Shown here: piece after piece, positions 36,501 to 46,844 of the stretch
Layout: the number at the start of each line of letters is the position of its first letter
Numbering within the stretch: the stretch's first letter is position 1
Assembly: GCA_023055425.1 (NCBI GenBank)
Contig: JALGPY010000004.1
Coordinates: 19,119,718 to 19,183,717 of the forward strand
DNA from: Linanthus parryae
Taxonomy: Eukaryota > Streptophyta > Magnoliopsida > Ericales > Polemoniaceae
Length of the DNA stretch: 64,000 nucleotides
Direction: 5' to 3'
Made by a program: the position numbers and the translations under genes
The notes under the pieces: model-generated
What the model was told of the DNA's origin: nothing
The model's database searches: none
Seen by the model: only the letters and a program-made list of their open reading frames with translations

Positions 36501-37488
36501 TGTGGATGACATACTACTCATTGGAAACGACGTTCCCATGCTGCAATCTGTTAAAGATTGGCTAGTAAAGTGTTTCTCAATGAAGGACTTAGGAGAAGCC
36601 GCCTATATACTCGGTATAAAGATCTATAGAGATAGATCTAAGAGGTTGCTAGGCCTAAGTCAAAGTACATATATTGACAAAGTGTTGAAACGGTTCAACA
36701 TGCAAGACTCCAAGAAGGGGTTCTTGCCCATGTCACATGGAATAGCTCTTTCGAAGAGTGGTTGTCCTTCCAATGAGATTGAGAAGGAACGCATGAGTAG
36801 GATTCCCTATGCCTCGGCCATAGGATCTATCATGTACGCCATGTTATGTACTAGACCAGATGTGTCATATGCCTTGAGTATGACAAGCAGATACCAATCC
36901 AATCCGGGTGAGAGTCACTGGATTGCTGTCAAGAACATCCTAAAGTACTTGAGAAGAACTAAGGATGCTTTCTTGATGTTTGGCGGTGAGGAAGAGTTGC
37001 GTGTAAGGGGTTACACTGATGCAAGCTTCCAAACCGATAGAGATGACTTTAGATCACAGTCGGGATATGTGTTTTGCCTGAATGGAGCAGCGGTGAGCTG
37101 GAAGAGTTCCAAGTAAGAGACGGTAGCTGATTCTACAACAGAGGCTGAGTACATTGCTGCAAATGGCGCAGCAAAGGAGGCTGTTTGGATCAGAAAGTTT
37201 GTTTCTGAACTTGGTGTGGTCCCTAGCATTGCGGATCCAGTGGAGTTGTTCTGTGACAACACTGGGGCGATCGCGCAATCAAAGGAACCCAGATCGCACC
37301 AGAAGTCCAAGCATGTGCTCAGGAAGTTTCATCTGATTCGAGATATTATCGATAGAGGAGACGTTCGGATATGCAAGATTCCTACAGACGATAATCTGTC
37401 AGACCCGCTTACGAAGCCTCTCACGCAGTGGAAGCATGAAGGGCACACTAGGAGTATGGGCATACGAGATGCGCCAGATTGGCTCTAG
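33568..37488 (+). pseudogene. Copia element C gag-pol polyprotein (two stops, protease deletion)
   Basis: One frame from ATG 33568 to the natural stop at 37488 (..GIRDAPDWL), 1306 codons, ten fewer than A. Breaks: TAG at 36298-36300 (Gln codon in VYMIQPEGF) and TAA at 37114-37116 (Gln in SSKQETVA, RNase H). Thirty bases are deleted in the protease after AKGEV, removing DLRVGNGAKV. The active-site region reads DTGCES instead of DTGCGS. Other domains are as in A: CCHC knuckle, HHCC, integrase IHTDVCGPF, RSDRGGEY and SERRN, RT YVDD, RNase H YTDAS and FCDNTG. Several changes hit conserved positions (GFIQIHG for GFRQIHG). Non-functional. Confidence 0.95.
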
Positions 37489-37491
37489 TGC

Positions 37492-37502
37492 AAGTGGGAG
37501 AC
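37492..37502 (+). promoter_or_regulatory. Polypurine tract of element C
   Basis: AAGTGGGAGAC directly before the 3' LTR, as in A. Confidence 0.85.
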
Positions 37503-38931
37503 TATTGGAATAGATGCCCTAGAGGCAATCTAGTTTAGTATGAATTTGTAATTGGCTAGAAAATTCATTTATTATTTATTGGATATTTAATATAATGAAG
37601 TCCTTAGATTTACAATCGTGTTGTTTATCTTAAATATCCCTAGTCAAGTATAATGATTAAATGGGACAATCATCTATAGACTAGTATGGGGTTGGATTGA
37701 TATGGAGATATCACGATCCAACACATAGGTGTGCATTACGGAATGTCGCACTGGATTGACCCATCACCGAGAAGGCTACATACACGTTATGTTGAGTCAC
37801 AAGTGCTTCTCGGGTACAATGGTATTGTCATCCTTAGACTTGAAGTCACTAGATATTCTAGTTGTGGATCATTGTGATCTTGGTAGCGTTAAACGCTACA
37901 CCGTGACTGGGTAGTTATAAAGGCGTGTACTGGATACAATGAGAAGCAAGCTTAGAGATCGTAGTGGACGTAGAGAGGATTTTCCCCTCCCACATAACGG
38001 GAGAAAATATCCTAGGCCACTCGAGGATAGTGCTTATAGAATGTCTGGCCAGACTCAAATAAATCAATATATGGGATATTGATGTTATTTGCACGAATAA
38101 GGCTATTCCATGGATCGAGAAACTAGGGATTGGATATACGAGTGTGACTTGTATGTCTCGTGTCCAATCCGGATATGGAGGCAAAGGGATGAGACAATTA
38201 CTTGTACAAGGTTGTCTAGATGACTATTCTATTAGTTGGCTAGAATGGATGTTTTGCTAGAAACCGCTCCATATTAGCAAAGAGTTGCTACCAACTAGAT
38301 AGAACCTATGGGGTCACACGCTATATAGAGTTGTACTAGATTTGGGAATTAATTAATTGGATTAATTAATTAGAAGGATCACTTTGCAAACCCTTGCAAA
38401 CTTAGTAGGGACTAAATTGCAAGGAAGGGACTAAATTGAATTCTAGTAGGACTAGAATAAGTCCTTTAGGTAGTTAACAAGGAGTTGTTGGACTATATAA
38501 AGGACCCTCCTTCCTTCCTTCCTCATAACTTATGCTCTAAAGAGAACATAACAAGAGTGGGAGAGAAAAAGGAGAGAGAGAGCAAGCAACAAGGAGGACG
38601 CCGCCCCCTTGCCGCCGCCCCTCGTCCCTGACGCCACAAGAGGGCCGAACCCCCTCTTTGTGCCTCGTTTTGCGTGATTCCTTCACCCTCCTCTCATTTC
38701 GGGCTAGCACCAAGGAGATTGGAGATCTAGGATCAACTCTAGGCGTGGATCAACTATAGAGAACGTGACACTATTCGCGTTTGAAGTCATCAAGGAGAAC
38801 CCAAAGGTGTGTTTATGATTTCTTACCTTCACTATCGTTATGCATCTAGACTTGTGATCCTTGGAGGGTTTTGCATGGTTGTTTGTTTGATTATGCTTCC
38901 GTTTGCGCGATCCATGAATCAAAACCCTACA
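37503..38931 (+). repeat. 3' LTR of element C (terminal TG mutated to TA)
   Basis: 1429 bp, starting TATTGGAATAG where all other copies start TGTTGGAATAG, and ending AACCCTACA. The terminal dinucleotide change must follow insertion, since integrase needs TG...CA ends. Confidence 0.95.
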
Positions 38932-38936
38932 CCACC
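38932..38936. repeat. Target site duplication CCACC, right of element C
   Basis: Matches 30456-30460. Confidence 0.95.
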
Positions 38937-41515
38937 ATCATCACCCCCGACCTTACAACCAACACCGTTGACATCACCACCGCCACTTCCGGCCTCCATC
39001 ACCACCACAGCTCCTTAACTCTCTGCACCCACCTCCCTCTCAATCTCTCTCCCTCTTCCCTGCAAAACCCAGCAGAAGTAACACCAACACCACCACCATC
39101 ATCACCATCGGCATCACACCCATCACCGCCGCCATCTCCACCGGAACCCCTGCACAACCACCCCTCTGTTCCTCTCTCTCCTTCTCCCTTCGATCCCTCT
39201 CCCTTCCTCTCTGAACCATAGACAACTGGAGCAACAGAAGCAGCGGCGGCCAAAGGCCATCGCCGATCGGACCCGAAGGCCCGACCCGACGGGAGACCCC
39301 AGCCGCCGGTCTCTCTCTCTCTCCCCTCCATCCCTCGGCTCTCCTCCACCCTCCTAGGGGTCCGAACACACTCCAGAACACCAGCAACCGCCACCCCCAC
39401 CACCGGAACTCCATCTTCTCCGGCGACGTTCCGACGAAACTTCGGCAACGGATTACTCCTCAATTCATTAACCAAATTAGTTGCATTTTGGTTTGAATCC
39501 AGTTAATTAGACTTGAATCTGAGTTTTGTAACACCAAAACTGAATGGGTGTGATTATTTGATGAGATTTGTGGTTGGGTTTTGGAGAAGATGAAGAAGAG
39601 GAACGTGAATGTCTAATGGGGCTGATTTTGTCATTTAATAAAAATTGAGGGTGCAAAGTGTTAACTCATAAATTAATTAAGTTACTAGGGGGTAAGTAAG
39701 TGTTATATTTATAAAATTTGAGGATCTTGTTATAGTTTATATAATCTGATTTTTATAAATTAACCTAATAATTTCTTAAATCAACTAAAAAAGATTATTT
39801 ATAGTTTCTCATATATATAAAAATATGTAACCTTGTATAAAAGTTCAAGAAAATAATAGTTGTGTAAACTTGACCATTTTTATAATTTTTTACTTGCAAG
39901 TTTATGAAATAAACATAAATAGATATTTTTGAATGAAACGTTTAGCTCCTAATTAACAAAATTGTTGATTTAAATAAATAAATGCATATAACTACCCAAG
40001 TAATATAAGCAAAAGGTAATATCTTTATATCTTAGAAAATTTATCACAATTAAATAACTATAAAGCATTTCATGGGAGATTTTATTAATTAAAAAGATAT
40101 ATGTATATATATTGTATGGAAAATAGGGGTTTTAATTAGTATTTTTAGCATCGGATAAAAGCTAAGAATTTACTTTGTCTTGAAATTTATATGCGAAAGT
40201 TAACCAAATTATTTTGTGAAATAATAATAAAATTTACAATTTGAAAGGGAGGTTTATGCCTAATTATGTGTTTAATTAAATATGAGTTTATTTAATAATT
40301 CTCTTATAAGTTTGCCACTTAGATTGCTAAATGAAAAAAAAAACAAAAAAAACAAAAAGAGTACTTATTCTTCATAAATAAATAGGGAGTTTGGTTGGCA
40401 CGAAAGTTTTAAAATAAGAAGTTAACTAATATTTGGAACACGCATCGCATTACTTGCATTATACATGGTAGTTGAAACTTAGATTTTGATTAGGGATTAT
40501 AAATTGTAGGCGACGAGTTCGTAGACGAAGGCTACGTCTATCTGTAGGAGCTATTTCGTGATATTTGCTGTTGCTACGGGAGGTAAGTAAATATACCAGG
40601 CTTAGAGCCTTATCTTCGTTCGTGTCGAAATCACGATTTTATTATATCTCGTCTCAAAATGAATATTTGCTTTGCGTCTTACTTGAAAGCTTGCTTTGCT
40701 TATCGATAAATGATTTTTGAAACTCTTACATGAAAAGTTAAAATACGTAATAACGTAAAGTGGAAAGAGTTGTGCGGGTGAACAGTATTTGGTTACTTAT
40801 ATATTTAACTCGGACGCAACCTGCCGGGTCGCTCCATGTACTTACCCTTCTGGCCGCGAGGAGTCTTTAGGGGGTGTCGACACTTATGGTCATGGTTGCT
40901 AGTGAAAGGAAAGGAAAGGAAAGGAAATGATAGATTATCCCCGTATCAACAAGATGATTTAATGAGTTTTTGAGAAAATGATGTTTATAATTATGATAAG
41001 GAAAGTTTGGGGAATATATTCCCCGTATTGAGATCAAAGGAAAGTTGAAAGACTCACATTTTTAGCAAGAAGTCTTATAATGTTTCTTCACTACGTGAAA
41101 TCAAGCTAAGTTACTTTATCAAAGTGGATATATATTCGTCATTATTTTTCAAAGTAAAAATATGCCTCATAATCTGTTTACACGTTTGGGTGTTTGCTTA
41201 TTCAGCAATTCTCGCTGACTTTGGAAAAACTGCGGTCTTTGTTTTATTCCCCCGCAGATCCAGGAGAAGGGAGCTCGGCATAAGGGAGTCATCGTATCAT
41301 GTGATGTCTAGTAGTAATTTAAATAAAGAGAACTCTTAGTTAATCTCACCTTGTGTAATAGTAAGTTGAATATTGTGTTAAGACAATTTGTGAGTTGTAA
41401 TATATAATTATGTTGGTGTTTGTTTCAGTTACCATTGTTCCTAGCATCCGGGCTTAATCCCGGGTGCGGAGTGGCGTTCTCGTATTTCCTCCCCGGCGGG
41501 AATACGGGTGCGTCA
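38937..41515 (+). repeat. Gypsy LTR1, second part (2579 bp)
   Basis: Resumes after element C. A CAC- and TCTC-rich GC-rich block runs to about 39440, then AT-rich sequence to the LTR end ACGGGTGCGTCA at 41515. It contains a (GGAAA)n-like run near 40905-40927 and strong splice-donor-like GGTAAGTAA motifs at 39691 and 40582. The reconstituted LTR1 is 3978 bp. Confidence 0.92.
38999..39475 (-). other. Antisense 158-codon open frame in Gypsy LTR1 (probably compositional)
   Basis: A 158-codon - strand frame starting MVNELRSNPLPKFRRN. The same length and position is kept in LTR2 (48291-48767), LTR3 (57572-58048) and LTR4 (60446-60922), while LTR5 has only 97 codons after a small deletion. It is Gly/Arg/Glu-rich with no domain I recognise. 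It is the complement of a CAC/CTC-rich tract, which has few antisense stops, so its persistence may be chance plus recent copying. Confidence 0.3.
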
Positions 41516-41519
41516 AAGG

Positions 41520-41531
41520 TGGTATCAGAGC
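41520..41531 (+). promoter_or_regulatory. Primer binding site of Gypsy body E (tRNA-iMet)
   Basis: TGGTATCAGAGC, four bases after the LTR1 end at 41515. Confidence 0.9.
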
Positions 41532-41998
41532 AGGCAATCCAAAAAGGAATTAAAACCTGTAGGGTTATATAAAATGAATTTAGGGCAAGAAAGTCTAAAA
41601 TTTGTCAAGCCGATTGGGGTATGGGTAGTCCGAGTCTTACTAAAGTCCCACCCACCCGCGACCTTTATTTTAGCTGCCTGAGGTAATTTATGATTTGATA
41701 ATACTTGCGATGACTGATTGATCATGAGATATTTTATTAGAATTGATCGTCTTTTGGACGAATATCACTCCCTTGATGGTGAAAAGAATAGAATAATTTG
41801 AGATTATGAGAAGGAAATAGAAAGGATAAAGTTATGTGTATTATTTGCTAAATGATGCATGCTTCAATTTTACTTGTTAGAGAATACTCTATGAGTAATA
41901 TTCGTGTGATAAGAAGAGATAAGTGTGCATTTCATCATCTAAAGTTCATTACCCCGCGATAGAATACGCAATAATACAATAGGTGATAGTGTAGGAAT
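41532..41998 (+). other. Gypsy E 5' leader
   Basis: About 470 bp between the PBS and the gag ATG, repeated almost unchanged at 50826-51292. No gene seen. Confidence 0.7.
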
Positions 41999-42928
41999 AT
42001 GACTGATAGACCACTGCGATACTACACCAGGAGAGCTCAACAAGAACAGATGGCACAAAACAACAATAGCATGGAGAAATTTTTCACCCAGATGACTCAA
42101 GTGATGAACATTAATGAAGCCCAGGGAGGACCTAATTGGTCCAAGAAGGTGGCTGACATGAAACCGCCGAGTTTCATGGGGAATGAAGGTCCCGTCGAGC
42201 TGGAGGACTGGATCATGGAGATGGACAAAGTCCTAGAATACGTGGAATGCCCAGAAGACCGAAAGGTCAACTGTGCAGTATTCTATCTGAAAAGTACGGC
42301 CAATCTCTGGTGGAGAACCTCACGAGATACTCTGTTGGCCCGACCCAACTTCAATTGTGAAGCCGTCCAGTCTGCCCTCAGATCTCGCTTCTATCCTTCT
42401 CACGTGAAGAGCAATAAGAGGCGAGAATTTCAGAACTTACAACAGGGAAGTGACTCTGTGACCGAGTATTTCCGGAAGTTTATGGAACTGGCTCGGTTTG
42501 CAGGCAACATGGTGCCTGATGAGGAAGAAAAGGTCGACAAGTTTATGTCAGGTCTACACCTGCACTTGCAAAAAGATATGTCCAACAGGACCTACCCCAC
42601 TCTTCAGGAGGCCTATGATAGGGTAGCAAACCTTTAGAGAATTCAGGAGATCCAAGACAACATACGGGGAAAGCGCAAGATGGAAGGTTCAGGAAGCAAC
42701 GCTAACGCTTCTAGAGGCAACCAAAACGGTCAAGACAAGAGCCTCAGGCCAACCAACGGCGAAAGTAATCAAGGACAGTATCGAGAAAACCAGCAAAACC
42801 AGGCAACTCAGCGAGTTCGCCGCTATTTCTGCAAGAAGTGCCCAAGGAACCATCCAGGAGAGGACTGTGCGGGAAACGTAGTAACTTGCAACAACTGTGG
42901 CAGGAAGGGACATCGAGCATATGAATGA
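41999..42928 (+). pseudogene. Gypsy E gag (capsid and zinc-knuckle region)
   Basis: ATG at 41999 (MTDRPLRYYTRRAQQ). The retrotransposon gag domain spans residues ~45-212, with NLWWRTSRDTLL and EFQNLQQGSDSVTEYFRKF. It stops at TAG 42635-42637, then the same frame reads on RIQEIQDNIRGKRK to a nucleocapsid CCHC knuckle (CNNCGRKGHRAYE). The final Cys of the knuckle is a TGA (42926-42928). Both stops are present at the same places in copy F. They fall at codons that should be sense, so they are lesions rather than a natural gag end. Confidence 0.9.
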
Positions 42929-43890
42929 AGAGCGCAACCAGCAGGTAACCAGCAACCCACGACCCTACAAATTGGATATGGGAACTTTGGAAACCATCAA
43001 AACAATGGAGGAAATAGTTATGGAAGGCAACAGAACTTCAACCAAGGGAACGCTAGGCAGAATGGAGCCCAGAACCGCAACAACAACGCTGGCCAGGGGA
43101 CTAACATCAACAATGGAGCTGGTGCAGCAGGAGGAACTAGAGCCCATAATGCCAATGTGGGAAGAATTGCAGTCATGACCAAGACTGAGGCTGATGCTGC
43201 ACATGGAGTTGTCACGGGTACATTCCTCGTCCATGAGCACCCAGCTTTCGTATTATTTGATTCCGGTGCATCATACTTCTTTCATATCATCATCATTTGT
43301 TGAGCAATTTGGATTGGATAAGTCATCTAGCATATTCACCCCTATAGCGACACCCACTGGCCAAATAGAAGTATGTGACACCGTATTTGAAGGAGTAGGA
43401 GTGAAAATTCTAGCATGTACCTTGCCCGCGGATTTGATTAAGTTCGATCTTAAAGGCATAGATGTCATCCTAGGGATGGATTGGCTTAGTAAATACCGGG
43501 CCATCATTGATTGTTATGATCAAAAGGTTCGATTAAGAGGACCGAACGGGGAGAGGATCTCGTATCGTGGGATCAAGAAGGAGCCCTGTATTAGACTAGT
43601 GTCAGCAATGACCATAGTCAACCAAGTAAAGAAAGGGAATTATGCCTACTTGTGTTACATCCAGGATGTATCCAAGAAGGAGAACGTGCTGGAAGAGATT
43701 CGAGTTGTGAGGGAATTTCCTGACGTATTCCCAGATGAGATTCCAGGAATGCCACCTAAAAGGGAATTGGATTTTACCCTGTACTTGGCGCCTCGAACCA
43801 CACCTATATCGAAAGCACCGTACCGGATGGCTCCAGCGGAGTTGAAGGAGCTGAAAGAAAAATTACAAGAACTTCTGGGAAGTTATACAT
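42929..43890 (+). pseudogene. Gypsy E protease and start of RT region, frameshifted
   Basis: After the knuckle an N/G/Q-rich linker in the gag frame reaches GTFLVHEHPAFVLFDSGAS, the aspartic protease active site (DSGAS near 43260). One extra base at about 43276 shifts the frame; coding resumes in the frame 43194-43934 as SFISSSFVEQFGLD, then VILGMDWLSKYRAIIDC and the RT prelude FPDVFPDEIPGMPP. Near 43880 a second shift returns to the original frame ([15 protein letters not shown]). Both shifts are shared with F. Confidence 0.88.
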
Positions 43891-44701
43891 ACGACCAAGT
43901 GTTTCACCTTGGGGAGCACCAGTGCTTTTCGTGAAGAAGAAAGATGGAAGCTTGAGGCTATGCATTAACTACCGTGAGTTGAACAGTGCAACCATCAAGA
44001 ATAAATACCCTCTACCCCGGATTGACGATTTGTTCGATCAATTACAAGGGGCTATTGTCTTCTCGAAGATTGATTTGAGATCAGGGTACCATGAGCTTCA
44101 GGTAGCCGAGAAGGATATCCCGAAGACAGCCTTTAGGACGAGGTATGGCCATTATGAGTTCACTGTGATGCCGTTTGGTTTTACCAACGCACCTGCAGTG
44201 TTTATGGACTTGATGAATCGAGTCATGAGGCCATTTCTAGAAAAATTTGTAGTCGTCTTCATTGATGACATCCTCGTGTACTCGAATAGCGAGGAAAACC
44301 ACGAGGAACATCTCAGAGAAGTTTTGCGGACTCTGAGACAAGAACAGATGTATGCTAAGCTGTCCAAGTGCGAGTTTTGGCTAGATCGCGTTCCATTTCT
44401 GGGTCACATCATCTCGAAGGAAGGAATATCAGTGGACCCCGGAAAGATTTCAGCAGTCATGGATTGGCCAACACCGAAGAACGTATCCGAGATAAGGAGT
44501 TTCCTTGGCTTAGCAGGATACTACAGGCGTTTTGTGAAGGACTTCTCCAAAATTGCTAGGCCATTGACGGCGTTGACAAAGAAAGCAGTCAAGTACCAGT
44601 GGACTGAAAGCTGTGAAGAGGCGTTCCAGACCCTGAAGGAGAAATTAACTACAGCACCAGTATTGGCTCTTCCAAATGATTCAGGTGAGTTTGAGGTTTA
44701 G
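43880..44701 (+). pseudogene. Gypsy E reverse transcriptase
   Basis: [52 protein letters not shown], the catalytic box FIDDILVYS and [15 protein letters not shown] give a complete set of Ty3/gypsy RT motifs. The segment is open until TAG 44699-44701 at FEV*SDAS, where F has TAC (Tyr). That stop is private to E. Apart from it the RT is well preserved. Confidence 0.93.
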
Positions 44702-46608
44702 AGTGATGCATCAAAGAAGGGGCTAGGATGTGTGCTTATGCAGGAAAGAAGGGTGATTGCCTATGCGTCAAGGCAGCTGAAACCCCACGAGGAGAACTAT
44801 GCCACTCACGACTTGAGGTTGGCAGCAGTAGTCTTCGCCTTAAAGATATGGAGACATCACTTGTATGGAGCTGTTTTCAAGCTCTACACAGATCACCGCA
44901 GCCTAAAGTACATATTCACTCAGAAGGAGTTGAACAACAGGCAGCGACGTTGGCTAGAGGTCATCAAAGACTATGACTTGCGAATACAGTACCACGAAGG
45001 GAAAGCAAATGTGGTTGCTAACGCATTGAGTCGAAAATCGAGCCATGTAGTGAACTCCATGCTAGATTTGCCAGGCTGGCTATGCCACGAGTTCAGGAAG
45101 CTCGAAATCGAAGTAGTAGGTCAAGGAGGAGTAAAGAACCTGCTCGGGAGTATGACAGTCGTACCAGACTTCTTGGAAGAGATAAGAAGCAACCAGGAAG
45201 GAGATATGAAGCTGGAGAGAATCAAGAAGAAGATCGCAGCAGGACAAGCTATAGGATTCCAGATTCATGAGGATGGAAGCATTCGCTACAAAGGAAGGTG
45301 GTGTGTTCCACAGAAATGTGCAGAAACGAAGGAAAAGATGATGCGTGAAGCACACAACACACCTTACTCAGTACACCCTGGAGGCGAAAAGCTCTACAAA
45401 GACTTGAAGAAGACATTTTGGTGGCCGAACATGAAGAAGGAAGTAGCAGAGTTCGTGGCTAGATGTTTGACATGCCAGAAGGTGAAGTTCGAGCACAAGA
45501 GAATGGGAGGACTCGTTCAACCTTTGGACGTACCAGTTTGGAAGTGGGATTCCATTTCGATGGATTTTGTGACTGCCTTGCCAACGACGAAGAATGGATT
45601 CAATCAGATTTGGGTTGTAGTAGACAGACTAACGAAGACAGCAAGGTTCATCCCGATGAAGGACACATGGAACATGGAGCAGAGAGCTGACGCGTATGTC
45701 AAGAATATAGTAAGGTATCATGGGGTTCCAAGCTTGATCATTTCGGACCGGGACCCTAATTTCCTCTTTCATTCTGGAAAGCGCTTCAAGAAGCATTGGG
45801 AACTCAACTGAGATTTAGTACAGCTTTCCACCCAGCTACGGATGGACAGACAGAAAGGACGATTCAAACGTTAGAAGACGTGCTTAGGGCTTGCGTAATG
45901 GACTTCCAAGGATCATGGGTCGACAGACTGCCGCTGATAGAGTTCTCGTATAATAACAGCTATCACGCTAGTATTGGCATGGCACCGCACGAGGCTTTGT
46001 ATGGAAGGAAGTGTCGAACGCCCTTGTGCTGGAGCGACATAAGCGAAACAGTAGTTATTGGTCCACAGATTATCGAGGAGATGACAGATCAAGTGAGGCT
46101 TATCCAACAACGAATGAAGGCAGCTCAAGACAGGCAAAAGTCTTATGCAGATCAGAAGAGAAGGCCGTTAGAATTTCAAGTGGGTGAAAAGGCGTTCCTT
46201 AAGGTTTCGCCAACAAAAGGAGTAACGAGATTCAATCAGAAGGGGAAACTTAGCCCAAAGTTCATCTGACCATACAACATTTTGGAGAGAATTGGAGAAG
46301 TTGATTATCGACTAGATCTACCATCCAGCTTGGGGCGAGTACACAATGTCTTTCATGTTTAACAGCTAAAGAAGTATGTACCTGACTCATCCCATGTTTT
46401 GGACCCTGAACCAGTGGAGTTAGACCCATCTTTGACCTACGAGGAGCATCCTGTTAAGATCCTAGATACCAAAACGAGGGACACGCGTACCAAGAGCATT
46501 AAGCTGGTGAAAGTCCTATGGACAAACTATCAGACAGAAGAAGCTACTTGGGAAGCTGAGGATGAGATGCGAAAGAAATACCCACACCTATTTGACGAGG
46601 TAATTTGA
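44702..46608 (+). pseudogene. Gypsy E RNase H, integrase and chromodomain
   Basis: The RNase H core continues [23 protein letters not shown] and [11 protein letters not shown], in the same frame as RT to about 45774. Integrase: zinc finger with CLTCQKVK, first Asp in SMDFVTALP, second Asp in IISDRDPN. One base is missing at about 45773 compared with F, shifting the frame before the catalytic Glu ([13 protein letters not shown]). Two more stops follow, TGA at 46267-46269 and TAA at about 46361-46363, both shared with F. The C-terminus PVKILDTKTRDTRTKSIKL then VLWTNYQTEEATWEAE is a chromodomain of the chromovirus type, ending at 46606-46608. This tail identifies the Tekay/Del-like lineage. Confidence 0.9.
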
Positions 46609-46844
46609 GTTCGGGGACGTCACTCTCCTAAGGGGGAGAGGATGTAACCCTTTGAATTTTCATACCATAACACGACACGCCATCACATTAAGTATTCACA
46701 TGTTACATCACATAAAGTAGCAACACCATATTTCACATCATACTCCATCATATCTTATATGCTAGCTAAACATAAAAGCATTTCACTCCCATCGAGTATT
46801 TGATTTAAGCTTCGAAGACGAAGCTCAGTTTAAGGGGGGAAGGA
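46609..46844 (+). other. Gypsy E 3' tail with hairpin and polypurine tract
   Basis: Non-coding end of the internal region. A short inverted repeat (AGCTTCG-AAGA-CGAAGCT near 46809-46826) precedes the purine tract AAGGGGGGAAGGA that abuts LTR2. The segment starting GATGTAACCCTTTG is what becomes fused to truncated LTRs further right. Confidence 0.85.

Larger units (their letters stand above)
30461..38931 (+). mobile_element. Copia element C (8471 bp), nested in Gypsy LTR1
   Basis: Complete element of the A/B/C family: 5' LTR 30461-31889, PBS 31891-31902, leader, polyprotein 33568-37488, PPT 37492-37502, 3' LTR 37503-38931, flanked by CCACC. LTRs are 1429 bp each and differ at about 12 positions by eye. 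It is therefore younger than B and older than A, and younger than the Gypsy LTR it interrupts. Confidence 0.97.

Noticed and set aside
42635..42637. TAG after the Gypsy capsid as a programmed readthrough codon
   Set aside because: The following bases (AGAATT) do not match known readthrough contexts, the downstream frame continues mid-domain, and several other unambiguous lesions are present.
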